DNA from: Diprion similis
Taxonomy: Eukaryota; Arthropoda; Insecta; Hymenoptera; Diprionidae
NCBI RefSeq assembly: GCF_021155765.1
Contig: NC_060110.1
Span: 24,450,001-24,514,000, forward strand
Reading direction: 5' to 3'
Length of the DNA stretch: 64,000 bases
The notes beneath the pieces are model-generated. The model was not told the DNA's origin. It ran no database searches and worked only from the letters and a program-made list of their open reading frames with translations. Position numbers and translations under genes: made by a program. Of this stretch, positions 1 to 34,604 are shown in pieces. The stretch's first letter is position 1; every line of letters begins with the position of its first letter.

Positions 1-1368
1 AGTTTTAGTTTAGCTTCTATTAGTCAGCGCGGTCTTTACTATTTAAATATGCGAAAAAGGATAAACAAAACAGAGGAATAAGTTGTCTTCGAGTTTGCTC
101 TGCATACTGTTGAAGAAATATAAATAAGTTATAATAAATTAAAAAAGTGATATGGGAACAATTTTCGTTCCAATTTTCGTTTTAAAAGCCCCGATGTTCC
201 TGCAGTCCTAAACTAGAAAAAAGTGTGTGTAATTTTTGTAATGTGCTGTACAGCTATTCATTCATACTTCGAAACATAATAAATTGTATTATAAAAATTA
301 TTCAGACGTTACTTCATTTATCAACGATAAGCAAGTGTTGGAAATCTATGACAGTTTCGGGGACTCGGAATGGAAATGGCAGAAAACGTCTTTTACTGGT
401 TTGGTAAAATTACCGACAGACTCATAGTACTTGAAATTTTCAGACCAATCGTCAACGAAATGTCTTCTTGCATGAACTCCGTTTCAAAGTCCATATTACT
501 GTAAAAATATAATTGAACTATAAGAAAAGTTGAATTCTTACAATAAAACGAGGTTCTTTGGAAATACGTTCACGGATTTCTTTCCAAAATTAAATTCCGT
601 ACAACCGGCAATGGGAAGATCGTGAAAAATGAAAGTCTCAAGGTTCCGTACGTATATATACAATATATACATATATATAATGCTTCCAGACTATATAAAT
701 TCAATAAAAGTAAATAGTTTTTATACCTCTCAAGCGAACGATCCTAACGTCACGGCATATTTTAATCATTGTCAATATAAATGCCTGCTGTTCAGATTTA
801 TGTGCATAAAATTATGCACCGCGTCATATGTCTTTCGTATAACCCGACACCATTCGACACACATCGGGAATCGATTTTGGGTTCCGGATCGAACGACGAA
901 TATATGCACATCGACATCGACCAGGTGACGTCGAAATTCCGTTTCTGCTACACGCTCCAGAGAGAATTCCCCGGAAGTAACGACGGCGGTGAGAGTCTGG
1001 GCTCATCGTCAACGAGTCGATAATATTATAATCCATCGTGTGGCTTACACACAAGTAAATACGTATACTGCCCTCCACATGATCTATAATGATGTTGAAT
1101 TATACAAAACTATTGTTGACAGTAAGCAAAGCGATCTCTCATTAAAATTTTTTTCAAAAATAAAATATATCGCCATGATACAGTAGGTATAAGAAAGAGC
1201 AGACTACGTTACTACGTTCCTTTTCAAGACGAGTGAACATACTTCTTATTAACGTATATATCATCAACTTCATACTATCATCTACATACTTTTTTAATAC
1301 TCAACGTGTAACGAGAATCGAAAGTATGCTCTTCGCCGATGGCCCAATTATGGTCCCCCGTTATATTA

Positions 1369-1413
<45 letters not shown>

Positions 1414-2678
1414 AAGAGCAGGCAATTTGCCTCTCCTCCCTGACATATTGCGGAGGATGACATCAGCTCGTGTCGCCACTCAAGTGTACCAGAGATAATT
1501 GTAAAATCAATAACAGTTGAGTTTCAAGATAAATTTACGAGGTTCAAGTTCGCTGCGTGAGCGCATTTTTTTTATAAAAGATGGTTACTTTCCTACTTTA
1601 TTATAATCTACGAATATTCAGCATTACGTTATAAATACTCTCTTGAAAATTTACCTATACTTCAAAGTTATTCCAAAGTATCAAAATAATTAATTTTTTC
1701 AATGATTTGTCACGTTGGTGACATTTATAACATCAACTTCAATCCAATCGTCAAAATTTATATACCCACTTTTGAATTTTTTAACAAAACAAAAGGGTAT
1801 AATATTCTGGAAGAATGCAGCCAGCATAATAATCCAAGATTCACATTCAACGATTCTACTTGAATATAATTTATAGCAGAAGATCACGTTGATGCGTGGG
1901 ACATTGAGGAGCACAGGCAGGAAGGAAGTTGCAGTTTATAGCATAGGACGCAGGTTTCAATCATCCATAAAATGGATTACAGCTAGATATATGCGCCTTG
2001 TATATTACGTAAGAAGTGACGAGAGAGCAGTTTCTCTGCAAGGTAATTCGTGCGGGTTGAATGGCGAGTAACGAGCGCGTTACACCATCGCTCTTGTCTT
2101 CGTAATCAGATTTTAACAAGGGGTAATCGCAGTCTCATAGTCAGTAGGTCGTAATTTCCGAGTGGAGGTATAAGGTACAACAGGTGCGTGAGCACAAGGC
2201 CGCCGGTGAAATGTGGGTGTTAAGTTTAATTACGACTCTGTTATCCGGCGTGTACAATGTATTGTATAATAGCGGGGCTGTTACCTGTTCCAATGTCGTT
2301 GCTAACCGTTCCTCACAAACTGAAAGGTATAAATATTTCTCTATGTGTCTATAAGGTCGTAGTATTGTTGTCGATACATAAATAGTTGTATGTATACCAA
2401 CGAGACAGGATCCATTATAAAGAATATGTCATAGACAATTTGTTTTCTAATTAAGTATCTTCACAGAAACAATAAGTCCACGTCGTTTGTCCTTCTCTGT
2501 TTGAATATGTATATAGGACTAGTCATTGTAGGTTTTACCGTAGAAGAGTCCAATCGGTATGTAATTACAGGTCCTGTTGATGTTAGTTTAGGAAGCTAAA
2601 TTTTATGAAATCACACGATAACTGGAGATTTTGTTTTTTTGTTTTTTTTTTCTACTTTTTTTTGCCTTTGATGAGTCT
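1..2678. other. Downstream flank of chm, no confident gene
   Basis: This is mostly AT-rich DNA. It has a perfect CT run at 1371-1412 and a moderately GC-rich patch at about 830-1,080. In that patch a plus-strand reading frame (about 781-986) ends at a good donor-like site (GGCG/GTGAGAG). I do not recognise its product, which has no known domain, and did not find a partner exon. It could be a 5' exon of an unseen gene or chance. Confidence 0.4.
1371..1412. repeat. (CT)n microsatellite
   Basis: About 20 near-perfect CT units in the flank downstream of chm. Confidence 0.95.
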
Positions 2679-3017
2679 TTTATTAAAATATAAAACATCT
2701 TAAGCAAGATATACTTATAATGGTAATTTTGAACTTGTTCGAGACTTGATATTATACAAATATAGTTTTAGTGAAATTCCCGTCCGTGGAATTTCGATAT
2801 TTTGAGCATTTATCGGGTCTTCAACGCGCCGCTTCATAAACGCTTCAGGCTCCTCGTCCATCGCGTGCTCTTGAATTCTGCAGCAGGATGAATCACTCGA
2901 CGGGATTGGTGAGGCCAGCACCGAGGGAATCAAGACAGGGAATCAAGGTGCGAGAGGAAAAATCTAGAGCATAACGACCTGGAGATCGGGGAACGAGACA
3001 ACGTCAACTGCGAGCGA
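2679..3017 (-). other. chm: chm 3' UTR with poly(A) signal
   Basis: Downstream of the chm stop there is no conserved reading frame. The first canonical AATAAA on the minus strand is at 2679-2684, followed by a T-rich (plus) tract at 2633-2662. Cleavage is therefore expected near 2650. The extent is inferred from the signal only. Confidence 0.5.
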
Positions 3018-24685
<21,668 letters not shown>

Positions 24686-27600
24686 TTTATACACTAGTTT
24701 TGTACTCCGTAGCGTCTACAACTAAGATAACAGAGGCCAAGTGCAGCCTGTAATTTAGTGCACTGATGTGAACCGTGCTCATGAAATACATTGTTTACCT
24801 AATATTATGAACTGGAAATGTTATACCTAAGCTATAGATTACATGCGACATTGCCCAGTCAAAAAAATAAAGGAAAACATATATTACTGTATTCGTAGGT
24901 TAGGTTAGGTTAGATGTATTTCGTATACAGGATATGTTTCATGTTATCTCAACGGAAGAACGAGGAGAGTGGACCAAATTCCGGTTACGCAAAGGCTCCG
25001 TTGGTTATCGAAAGTTTCACAAGTTCACGCTTCAGTCAAACTGTTTGTATGGGTTTTATTTTGCAGGTTACGAACCTTTCGTTTGGGAGTCATTTTGGCA
25101 GGGTTAAGGTGTACATCGGGCAAGTTTGATCAGACTTTGTCATCTCTACAGGTCATGCTCACATTTTGAAACGAAGTATTGGCACAAGTGCACTTTGAAC
25201 GAAAATGAAATCATGTTTTTTGCTTCACCACAAACTTTTAACCAACTTTTCATCCACTTTTCACAATAAGTCCAGTGACAACTCTCTTCTCCGTTCTCCC
25301 TCATTTAATGCGATGACTGAAGATTTGCTAGAGACAGCTAATCATACGTATTCTTTTGAATTCATTAGTTGCAGACTGGCCCGCGAGAGTGGCGGAATCG
25401 GCCATGCTTGATCACAACTCAGCGCGCTCAATTTGAACATAGACCTCTGCGAATTCCAATATAATCTGTGATACAACCAACGAATTGATGATAAATACAG
25501 GTTAGCTATCTTATGTCACTGATATCGTTAGTATGTATGTCAGTCACTGATATATTATATATTTCTGTGTCTTATGTAACTCAAAATTGGATTAAAAGAG
25601 TTTCAATCCTGCCAGAGAGAGCCGTCCTTGGAAAATTTTTTAGTTAGATGTGAGGGGCAAAGTGGGCGAAGTGTTGGTCGGCAATATAATATATTAGCAA
25701 TTGAGGACTTTCGCCGATAGCGTAGGGTTTTCTATCTTCGACAAAGAGTTGGATGGAAAAGATAAGATATTGTCATCGGTATGTCAGTTGCCGGTATTGC
25801 GGTATGTGTACTCCTATTCTCTGAATTGTCCATTACCTTTCAACTTTACTGACACGTCAACTCGCATTAGGCTGGTAATCTTTGGTAGAATATAATTACT
25901 CATTGTCAATCGTGAAGGTATGGTTCAGAATTCAGTTGGTTGTGCTAGATATTCTATCTTTTTCTACCAAGTGAAATAGAAGAGGACAAGACTTGTCTCT
26001 ATTTGTCAGTTGATAATGCAATCTACATACTGACCGACTGTTCTGACAGTTGTCGGTGGTAAGTGTTTTACTGTATCGATTGACCATTCGACATTGTCGT
26101 AAATTTAGGGTTCAATAGAGGGTGCCACTTTCAAGTAAAACAGCTTAAAACATCACCTCGCTGTTCAATTTTTTTAATCCTTACGCACAAGTGGCAAGAT
26201 AGGCATGCCAAGATTCTTTTTGTTGAATACATTGTTGAGATATACTTGAGCGAGTACAATTTAAGGAAATCGAGATCATTTACAGTTTAATTTTACTCTG
26301 AGAACTATGCGAACTTTTTGAAATTTGAATATGACCGCCAATATGACACTTGAATCAAACGCGGTGGCGGCCAGACAGACGACAGTCGTTCACTTTTAGC
26401 ATTGCGTCATCTCTGACCTATCCAATTGGATCGCAACAGACGAGTTGATGGTGGCATTCAACAACGAAATTTGTGTGTCAACAGCGAGAAGCAGCCTCAA
26501 ATCATTGATAAGAAAACTAAGCGAATACCCTACAACTGACGGTGGTGCGTATACCTCATTGTTGGCGAAGATTTGAGAAGTTTTCACTTCTGATATTGGG
26601 TTGATTGAAACGGTATGGCGTTATGTCGTGCACTTAACTGATCAGTACTACGCATTTAAAAAACATTGACTCTGAAGTAAGTGTAACAATACCGAACTCC
26701 AGCTAATGAGTAGAAAAATTGTCGTTGATTGCTGGAAATAAAAATTCTGTGGTTAAAATTTATCAAATTGTTCAAAGTTATTTTTAAGATTGAATTGCCT
26801 CGAATGAAATGGCGGCAAATTTAGGCAACCCACGAGTGCGAACAAGCCGCGTGTATCTTGCGTATCTTGCATCATCGCTTGATCAAGAACGCACACATTA
26901 CCATAAGTTTACGTAGAAGCGTGCAACACATGGGCAGAATTAGCGAGTACGCATTTGATATTCGGTACTTTTTGCGTATTATTACGCTCGTAGCTAATGC
27001 CAAAATTCTCAGATAACATTTGTTGACTAGTGATGTCAACAGACTGTGGATGCTGATTTGTGTGCCAGTAGAAATCAAAACCTGTTGTGAACGTTTTTCA
27101 AAATCTTTTAATTTTTTTATACCAATTGTGCTGGCAGAATTTTATAAAACGTTTGAAAAATTACTTTCCTAAACGTGAGTTGGTACAAAATTTTGTCTAC
27201 ATATTTCAGTAATGAATTAATCAATTATTAGTCTAATTGATATCATTGCATAAAAATCTGACATTCTTCAGTTTATAACGTAATCCCGTTTAATTGGACT
27301 CAAGTTTTTCACTGCGGGTAAACTATACGAGCTAAAAATTCGTCATTACATATCTACTAAAAAAATTTTTGGTGACAACTGAATGTGTTCCAAATCTGTT
27401 TCCAAATTAAGATATGAAAAATGTTCAAAATATAGCTTAATAGTCGCATTATGTCATATGCATAACTGAAAGTATTCGGTGACTGGATAATTCATAGAGA
27501 GCAATACACCTTGTCAATGTGTATACCTTCAGGGTATCCAACTAATTACGTTGATTTTGAAACATGGAATTTGCTTTTATTCAAATACTTCAAATTCTAG

Positions 27601-27747
27601 TTTCTTGGATGCTCGATAATTACATTTTTGCAAATATGTACCAGTGAAGACTACATCTTCTTACAAGATTTCCAAATCCTGAACACATAGTATATCTTTA
27701 TGCAAATCAAACGCATTTAATGATAAATCCGTCTTCTCCTCTTCCAG
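24686..27747. promoter_or_regulatory. Head-to-head intergenic region between chm and the C/EBP-gamma gene
   Basis: It separates the start codons of the two divergent genes by 3.06 kb and should contain both promoters and 5' UTR exons. The C/EBP-gamma ATG directly follows an acceptor (CTTCCAG), so at least one untranslated plus-strand exon lies here. On the minus strand, ATG at 25,408-25,406 opens a 23-codon frame (MADSATLAG) that may be an upstream ORF or an alternative chm first exon. A (TTAGG)-like run is at 24,898-24,914. No other coding sequence was supported. Confidence 0.55.
24898..24914 (+). repeat. Short interstitial TTAGG repeat
   Basis: GGTTAGGTTAGGTTAG contains about three units of the canonical arthropod telomere repeat, within the divergent promoter interval. 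Confidence 0.8.
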
Positions 27748-27861
27748 ATGGCACCAAAAAATAAAGAAAATTCCGGAAACTCGTCGAAAAAGTCAAAAAG
27801 AGCAATTTCTGAAGAAGATGACGACGACGACTACAGGCGAAGACGTGACCGTAACAATCAG
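27748..27861 (+). CDS. CEBPG: C/EBP-gamma coding exon 1
   Basis: It encodes residues 1-38, up to the middle of the basic region (RRRRDRNNQ). It starts at the ATG right after a CTTCCAG acceptor and ends at CAG/GTAAAA, phase 0. Confidence 0.93.
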
Positions 27862-28577
27862 GTAAAAGAAGATTGACTTATGCCAGAATTTTTATTATTT
27901 GCAGGACAATATACTTGTGCCACTTTTCTCAATACGACAGCACTGCTGTAATATACAATTGTGGGGTAGAAAACAAAAATGTAAAATAGAACTAAACTCA
28001 CAGCATAAGTAGCACTGTCATCAGTGTGGGACTACTTCTTTCCATTGATTCGTAAAATATTTTTTATTTTTATATCATTGTGCTTATGTGCAATGTTTAT
28101 CAGTAGTCTTCAGACTTTCGTAATGTAACAAATTTCACCTGTTTCGCACGATTCGTATAATTTTCAGACTTCAAGTCGTATTTGCATCAATTTGATTTAT
28201 CATATTTGCTTTGTTATGAAATCTGTAGGCAGTAAAGCGTTCACGGGTAAAGAGTAAATTACGGACGCAGCAAACTTTGGAGCGAGTTAACCAGCTGAAA
28301 ACCGAAAACGAATTGTTGGAAGAAAAGATCAAAATGCTAACCAAGGAGCTCGGATTTTTGAAAGACCTGTTTTTGGCCCATGCAGGTATGGAGCGCAAAT
28401 CGTGATAAGTTTTGTCTTGTACACTATTCATAACAACAATTCATGCAGTATAATATCGCTCATTTTTTCTCAGGCTCCAGTCAACACCCAATCAATATTC
28501 AAGACCTAGATTTGAACGCGTTGCTGGCAGAAGATACGAAGTCTTCCGACGATGTAAAACCGACAACGAAGCTGTAG
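27748..28577 (+). CDS. CEBPG: C/EBP-gamma-type bZIP transcription factor (Irbp18-like), 3 exons
   Basis: A nuclear DNA-binding protein that acts as a dimer. Exons 27748-27861, 28229-28385 and 28474-28577 give 375 nt, 124 aa plus stop, all with GT-AG and matching phase. Residues 1-29 are Lys/Ser-rich and then acidic (EEDDDDD). The basic region (about 30-50) carries the C/EBP signature NNQAVKRSR. The leucine zipper follows (about 52-90), with TLERVNQLKTENELLEEKI and LTKELGFLKDLFLAHA, as in C/EBP-gamma. A short acidic tail ends the protein. There is no long activation domain, so like vertebrate C/EBP-gamma it probably works as a heterodimer partner. The Drosophila counterpart Irbp18 pairs with Xrp1; whether that holds here is inference. 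Confidence 0.95.
28229..28385 (+). CDS. CEBPG: C/EBP-gamma coding exon 2
   Basis: It encodes residues 39-90, the second half of the basic region and the whole leucine zipper. Acceptor ATCTGTAG/GCAG, donor GCAG/GTATGG, phase 1. Confidence 0.96.
28474..28577 (+). CDS. CEBPG: C/EBP-gamma coding exon 3
   Basis: It encodes residues 91-124, an acidic tail (NIQDLDLNALLAED) ending in TKL and TAG at 28575-28577. Acceptor TTTTCTCAG/GCTC. Confidence 0.93.
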
Positions 28578-29093
28578 GAATGAAGAACATATCACTTGAC
28601 TACACCAAACCAAGGGTATTGGCACGGCCGTCCTTTAATTTTGTCTGAAATTACAACCAAACAGACAACGGTTGGTCCTTTCGATTCGGTGAGAAAATAA
28701 GAGCCTTTCCTCTTCCTCGCCCTCCTGCCGCTCCTGCCGCTCTTTGAAAATATTTCTGTTTGTTTATTTCTATCTTTAGTCAGCACCAATGCAAAAAACC
28801 AGCATTTTTTGAACGTATAACGTAAATTGACACGTTGGAAAGCAAGCGTCCCTCTTCCAACTGTCGGTGTTAGAGATCTGCTTGAGAATTGCTTCTCATT
28901 GCACTAACAATTCGAGCGTGATTCCAAACCTCGCATTACAACGATGAGTTTAGGTTGGGCACGTTCTAAACGAAGAGTGTGCCCCTCAAAAATACATTAA
29001 ACCCAAATCTGCCGTTGATGCAGGAAAGTATTTTTATACGGAGTGCAACATGAATTGCAACTCTGCCTATGTTCCCAATTCTGAAGGAATAAA
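28578..29093 (+). other. CEBPG: C/EBP-gamma 3' UTR with poly(A) signal
   Basis: No frame continues after the stop. The first canonical signal, AATAAA, is at 29088-29093, giving a predicted 3' UTR of about 0.5 kb. Confidence 0.6.
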
Positions 29094-30480
29094 AAATAAC
29101 ATGTATACTAGCGTATATGTATACATTATTTGATACGAATTTTTCATCTCGCTCAAGGTAAAGTTTTCGTTTTAGAAATTATCTACCTATCGCGCATTCG
29201 GTATCTTTCAATGATGTTTTGTTTTTTTTCCATTCGTATGTTCTATCTGCAGACGGTAATAATACCGTAAAATTTTTAATATTCTCATATACATATATGT
29301 ATGTATTGACGATAATATGATATGATAAATCGCAGTATTAGATGCTGCCCTTTAAAACTATTTACTTATGACGTTTTTTAGTTAGTAAGTGCCTGTAAGT
29401 ACCACATTCATTGCAGTTGATGGGCAATGACCATTTGCTACTCGAATCGATCTTTTTTCTTACCTACAATCACCAGATAAGATCAGTGAATTAGAGTTGT
29501 CCTACAGCTAATTTTATCTATGTTTGATAATTATCAGATCACATTTTTTTTTATCTAAAAATCGAATGTACCGGTTGTCAGCGCGAGTATAGTGTATACA
29601 TATACATATCTGTATTAATAGAGTACATTTAATTTTATACAGAGAGTCGTAGTTAATTATACTTAGTATACACACTCATATACGTGCATAGCATATATTT
29701 ATGTAAATAATAGTTATACTTATAATATAACGAGAAAAATTTGATTCTGTATTGTTATTTCGACTTACACAGCTAAAAACATACAATATTCGCAGATTAT
29801 GTCGCCCTCAACATTCAAACTTATCAAATGAAACAAGCTATCTTTTGGAATCTAATTGTTCAGAAAGAATGCTGTTATCAGTTTAACGTACGGCATACGA
29901 TAAGGTGGATATAACAGCGATCCAAGAGAATAAGATCGAGTTCGACATGAGTTTGGAATTTGCAACAGGGATTACCTACCAGCCAAAAAATTAATCATTA
30001 AATCGCACAAAAATTCTGCACCCAATGAATCGAGATGCAGGTATCTTTGGGATAATATGAAAAAAAAACCGGAGCGCCAAAATTCAAGCGCCAGCGACCG
30101 ATTCTTTCTCCAATCAGTGTTCTCATTGTCAGTGTTTCAAGTGGTAATATTATTCATTTTAAACTACCAATGAACAATTTGCAAAATTTCGTATTTTGAG
30201 GAGTTGACTAAATTATTTCAAATCTGCGACGGAAATCGGCGCTGGCTCAACATCGGAGCTGCGGAGTCTCACGATTGGAGTACCTAAAGGTGGTGCCTGT
30301 CCGTCTTAATTCGTACGTACCTTTACGCATGTTTCTATGTATATTGCATTACAAAATTATATATTACGAACTACGCACGATCTTTTCAATGATTCAATCG
30401 AGTACACAAGTTATTTCGTGCAGCAAGTGAATACAAGATAGAGAGGTATGGTAGGTATGCGTGTGCCGTATGTATACCTG
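29094..30480. other. AT-rich intergenic DNA between C/EBP-gamma and Galpha-s
   Basis: AT-rich sequence with short TATA/TGTA runs. I see no coding exon, RNA gene or transposon. A GC-richer patch at about 30,065-30,135 contains CCAAT but nothing decisive. Confidence 0.6.
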
Positions 30481-31262
30481 CGTGCATATCGACCTCGACA
30501 CCACTCACAATCAGTTAGTTTCGTCATGTTCTTCGTGTACGTATTTCACGCCTACGTGACGGCAAAATGATGTGTAGCATGAGTAGGTTCGCAAGTACAT
30601 ACATTGTCTTCATAGTTAGCGAGCGGTTAGCCTCGCGAGTTAAACGGTGAATCGAACGTAGCTCTAACGTAAAAGAAAGAGGAGTTGACGGAGTGAGTGG
30701 TAAAACGGGATACCTGTGGCGGTTCGGAAAATGATGGGGAAAACGTCGGTGTCCCGTTGGAAAGCAGTTTGACGAGGGTGTCCGGAAAATCACGGCACCT
30801 GTCGATTTTCCGCGAAAATAACCGGAAACACCCGATCCTCGGTCGGGTTTCTCGTTCAGGCACCAGCCGTCGCCGTCGTATCTAGCAGACGACATGTTGG
30901 CTGCACACAGCACCTCGTCTGAGACGTTTCAGCCGGAAATTTCCTCGAAAATCGTATTGTACTGAAGTGCGTGCCGTAGAAAGTGCAGCTCGGATATCAT
31001 ATCGGGAATATCCGCAGTGTTTACGTGGATTAACAAGTGTTTACCGGCGACAAGGAGTCACCGAGGATCTCAGGTGAAAACGGAGTGACAGTCAAGTCGA
31101 GAAGTAATCTATTTTCACGTTTTGGAGGGGTAGGGGTCGGGCAGCCACGGGCGCTGCGCTGCCTAAGTCAATTTTCTATGTGAATGTGTGCCTGTGTCCG
31201 TGTCCGTGCCTGTGCCTGTATGTTTTTCCCCATTTCTCTCTCATTCTACGTTACGTCCATTA

Positions 31263-31304
31263 TCCTCCTCCTCCCCCTCCTCCTCCTCCTCCTCCTCCTC
31301 CTCC
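31263..31304. repeat. (TCC)n microsatellite
   Basis: About 13 TCC units, slightly interrupted, in the Galpha-s upstream GC-rich island. Purine/pyrimidine asymmetric, so H-DNA is possible. Confidence 0.95.
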
Positions 31305-31704
31305 GCCACCACCTCGTCCGTATCATCGTGTTTTTCGGTCATTCCATCCGCAGCTGAGACCCCCCGTTGACGTCGGCGTGTCGCGGCGCGGCGGCGGAGC
31401 TCCGGGAGCAGTCCGCGATGCATTGCATGATCCCCATCGGCCTTCTTCCTCCATTTACATCGTCGCTCGGTTAAAAATGGTGTGCAATGTTGGGTGGCGC
31501 GAGACACGTCGTTCGATATATCAATCGCGCAACTGTCTCTCGATCCGAATGAGAGAATCTAGTTTTTCGAGCTAGGTAGGATCGTTCGCTCTACCCTGCA
31601 TCGCACACATGGATAGAGAAGGAGAAATAGAGACAGAAACGAGGGGCAGAGGCGGCGAGGCGGGCAGGGACACCTAACTCTCGCACACCCTGCGCTCTGC
31701 CGAG

Positions 31705-31756
31705 ATACATACATACATACATACATACATACATACATACATACATACATACATAC
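31705..31756. repeat. (ATAC)n microsatellite
   Basis: Thirteen near-perfect tetranucleotide units upstream of Galpha-s. Confidence 0.97.
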
Positions 31757-34006
31757 GTAATAACGTACACCCACAGACATTGGACTGAATTCACTAACAC
31801 ATTTGACAGTGGAGGCGGCACGGGGTAAAAAGAGGCGAGAAAGAGAAAGGGAGCGAGATGGGGCACAAATGATTTATTTCATGGGTCCGTCCGAGCGAGC
31901 GAGTCGTAGAGTATATAAACCTGCAAGGTACATACTACAGAAAAACACCGACACCGGTCATACCACACCATCACCGGTTTGGTGCGTGACACAGTTAATC
32001 TTTCGGATACACAATAAGCAGCAACAGGGTGCACTCCCGCTTAACGTAGATAAGGAACGAGATGGGGAGAGTCCGACGTCTTTGCAGAATTTACCCCTTT
32101 CCTCCTCCTCCTTCTCCTCCACCCCCCTCCTCTCTGTCTTTTCCCTCGAAGTTTCGCGGATCGAATACTTTGTCACGAATCATATATATTTCATCGTGTC
32201 GCATACCTCATCTCATCTCGTCACCTCTTATCATGTTTTACATATTATTATTACGTACACAAGCGACGATACTCTTTATACATAATGCAGGATATACGCG
32301 ACAATACAGTAGGTTATAAATAGTAACTGATAGTAACTAGACTGCCAAATATCATCCATTTTATGAGGGCCGGTTTTCTTTTGTTTCGGGTTAAAATTGT
32401 TACAATATACCATTCTAATATTGAAATATTGCCCGCGAAATTGATTCAGTACTACCATTTTTCGCAAGTCTGTAAGTCGGCAGTACGTACATACATCAAT
32501 CGTTGCGTATAATATTTGTAATTCGGTGTGTTCGTTAGTGGCGATGTCTGTACAAAATTCGCGATTTCAGATAAAAGCTAACGTCACGCGCAGTGTCGCT
32601 CGGCACTTCGCTGTACAAATTATTATGTCACGTGGACGCAGGGATAGTAACCTTGTTTGCCGGGCAGCAAGAGGGGGGGAGGGTGGCAATGGGCAATGCA
32701 TCATCATGTTCAGGAAGATATACGAATCACACAATTGGTCGGAAAGAAGAAACAAGTGAATTTAAAAAAATACGGACATACGTGAAGGTAGTTGCAGGAC
32801 TCTCCTTTGTTCATCTCCGCTTCAATCATGTCGTTGTTTTTTTTCGCTGTTCTCTCGTTCTTTCCGCCCCACCACCTTTTACCAAATTCTCACGGTAAAA
32901 ATCGTCGTCGTTAATATATATGTATAGTTATCTTATAGATGAAGAAAAAAGTAGGTGTATATGTATATGTGTATGTATAACGTCGAGATGTGAGATAACA
33001 GATATGCGGGAACGGTCGCCCACCACCTTGTGATACACAAATTGTTTCGCGATCGCGTCAACCGAACTACCTCGGGAGTGATTGAAATCCGCTTCCAACA
33101 ATAAACATGTGCCTAAAACTATACACATATTGAAAGAGAGACAGACGCGAATGAGGTGTGTACGTTAAAGCGGGCGAAAGAGATTAGAGAAAGAAAAAGA
33201 GAGGAACAGACGGAAAGGAAACGACGACTACGACGACGGCGAGTGCCGAAATAGAAATCGCCGTTAAATTGTCCGAAGGATATTTACTGTATATATGCAT
33301 GGATGTATCGCGATTGCTAACCGGACTAAAGAGAAGTATCAAAAACCGATCCCCCTCCTCTACTTTAATCGATGATCAAATAATATCTACAATTGCCGCA
33401 TCTGATAAAATTTAATCACCTATACGTACATACATACATTATATTACATGTATTATAAATAGATTCATTCACCTCCGACGTTTCATACACGTCATTCGAC
33501 ATCTCACATTTCAATCAAGTGAATGAGTATAGTGAGGACATGCATAGTTGGAAACGAGCGAATGGGGTGCAGTGTGTATATATATAACTTTGATAATACA
33601 GTACAAGTTGTCTTATTACATAAATATGTATATATAATGATATATATATATATATATAGCTGTATGGAATCCTTTCTTTCCTCCCGTAGTTTCTCTTATA
33701 CTCTGAAAACGATCAGTGATCTTTCTCCTCTATTATCCAAGACGACGACGACGAACTAATCATATCACACAACATTATACCTATTATAATATATTATCCT
33801 TTATTAATTATCAGTGCATGCAGCACGCGGAATCGACGGGGTGCTGCAGTTATGGTTTTGTGGTGCGACGAGGGAGGCGCAGCGAAGAAGTAGTGCAGGG
33901 TGCGAAGAAGAAGGAGGGCGTTGAAGTGATTTACTTTACAATTAGTTACGGCGGTGCGTCGTATCGTAGCTGCCGTTACTCGTTAACAACAGTCCGGCTA
34001 CCGACT

Positions 34007-34090
34007 GAACCTAAAACTGAAACAAAAACTAAAGCCAAGACTAAAACTAAAAATAAAACTAAAACTAAAACTGTAACTAAAAATAAAAAA
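34007..34090 (+). repeat. A-rich AAAACT minisatellite
   Basis: Imperfect 6-nt units (AAAACT, AAGACT, AAAAAT) in the Galpha-s upstream region. They make a Lys/Thr-repeat frame that looks accidental. Confidence 0.8.
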
Positions 34091-34564
34091 TACAAGGCTA
34101 AAAGTAGAATTAAAAGAAGGAAAAAAGTATTTACATCGTAATATTTAATATCATTGTGTACAATATAAGCGAAGGAAACAAAGAAAAGAAGAACAAAAAA
34201 ATAATATCGAGAAAGAAGAGCAAAAGTATAGAGAGTGAACAGCAAGAAAAAAACAAACAAACAAAAAAAAAAGAAAAAAGAACCGAACCTATTTCGTCGT
34301 GTATATTCTTTTGTCCGAGTTTTTTTTCTTTCGTTTTCCTCTTCCCTCCCGCCACCGATTCCTCGTCCTATTTCTATACCTTTTCCCGCCATTTCCGTCG
34401 AAGAAAAATTTTTACATCAGCTTCGCCGTTCGGCGATTACTCGCAAAGAAGAATACATTATATTATATGAGTATAATAGAGGAAGTGCATCAATTAGCTA
34501 ATCGGCGCAAGTGATACGCGTATTTTACATAGTTATGCGTATTCGGTAAACTTGTTATACGTGT

Positions 34565-34604
34565 AATAATAATAATAATAATAATATTAATATTAATAAT
34601 AATA
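34565..34604. repeat. (AAT)n microsatellite
   Basis: About 13 imperfect AAT units, 240 nt before the Galpha-s start codon; likely within or close to the 5' UTR. Confidence 0.9.

Noticed and set aside
2715..2933. 72-codon minus frame after the chm stop
   Set aside because: It lies in the chm 3' UTR, no splice signals place it in the coding sequence, and the ECLKW end already matches the family C-terminus.
33716..34141. Lys/Thr-repeat frame upstream of Galpha-s as a possible XL-alpha-s or ALEX analogue
   Set aside because: The repeat comes from AAAACT units and the frame does not join Galpha-s; an in-frame TAA at 34738-34740 closes the Galpha-s frame upstream of its ATG.
33976..34392. Phe/Leu-rich minus frame resembling membrane protein
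   Set aside because: It is the complement of A-rich sequence; poly(T) codons make Phe/Leu by default.
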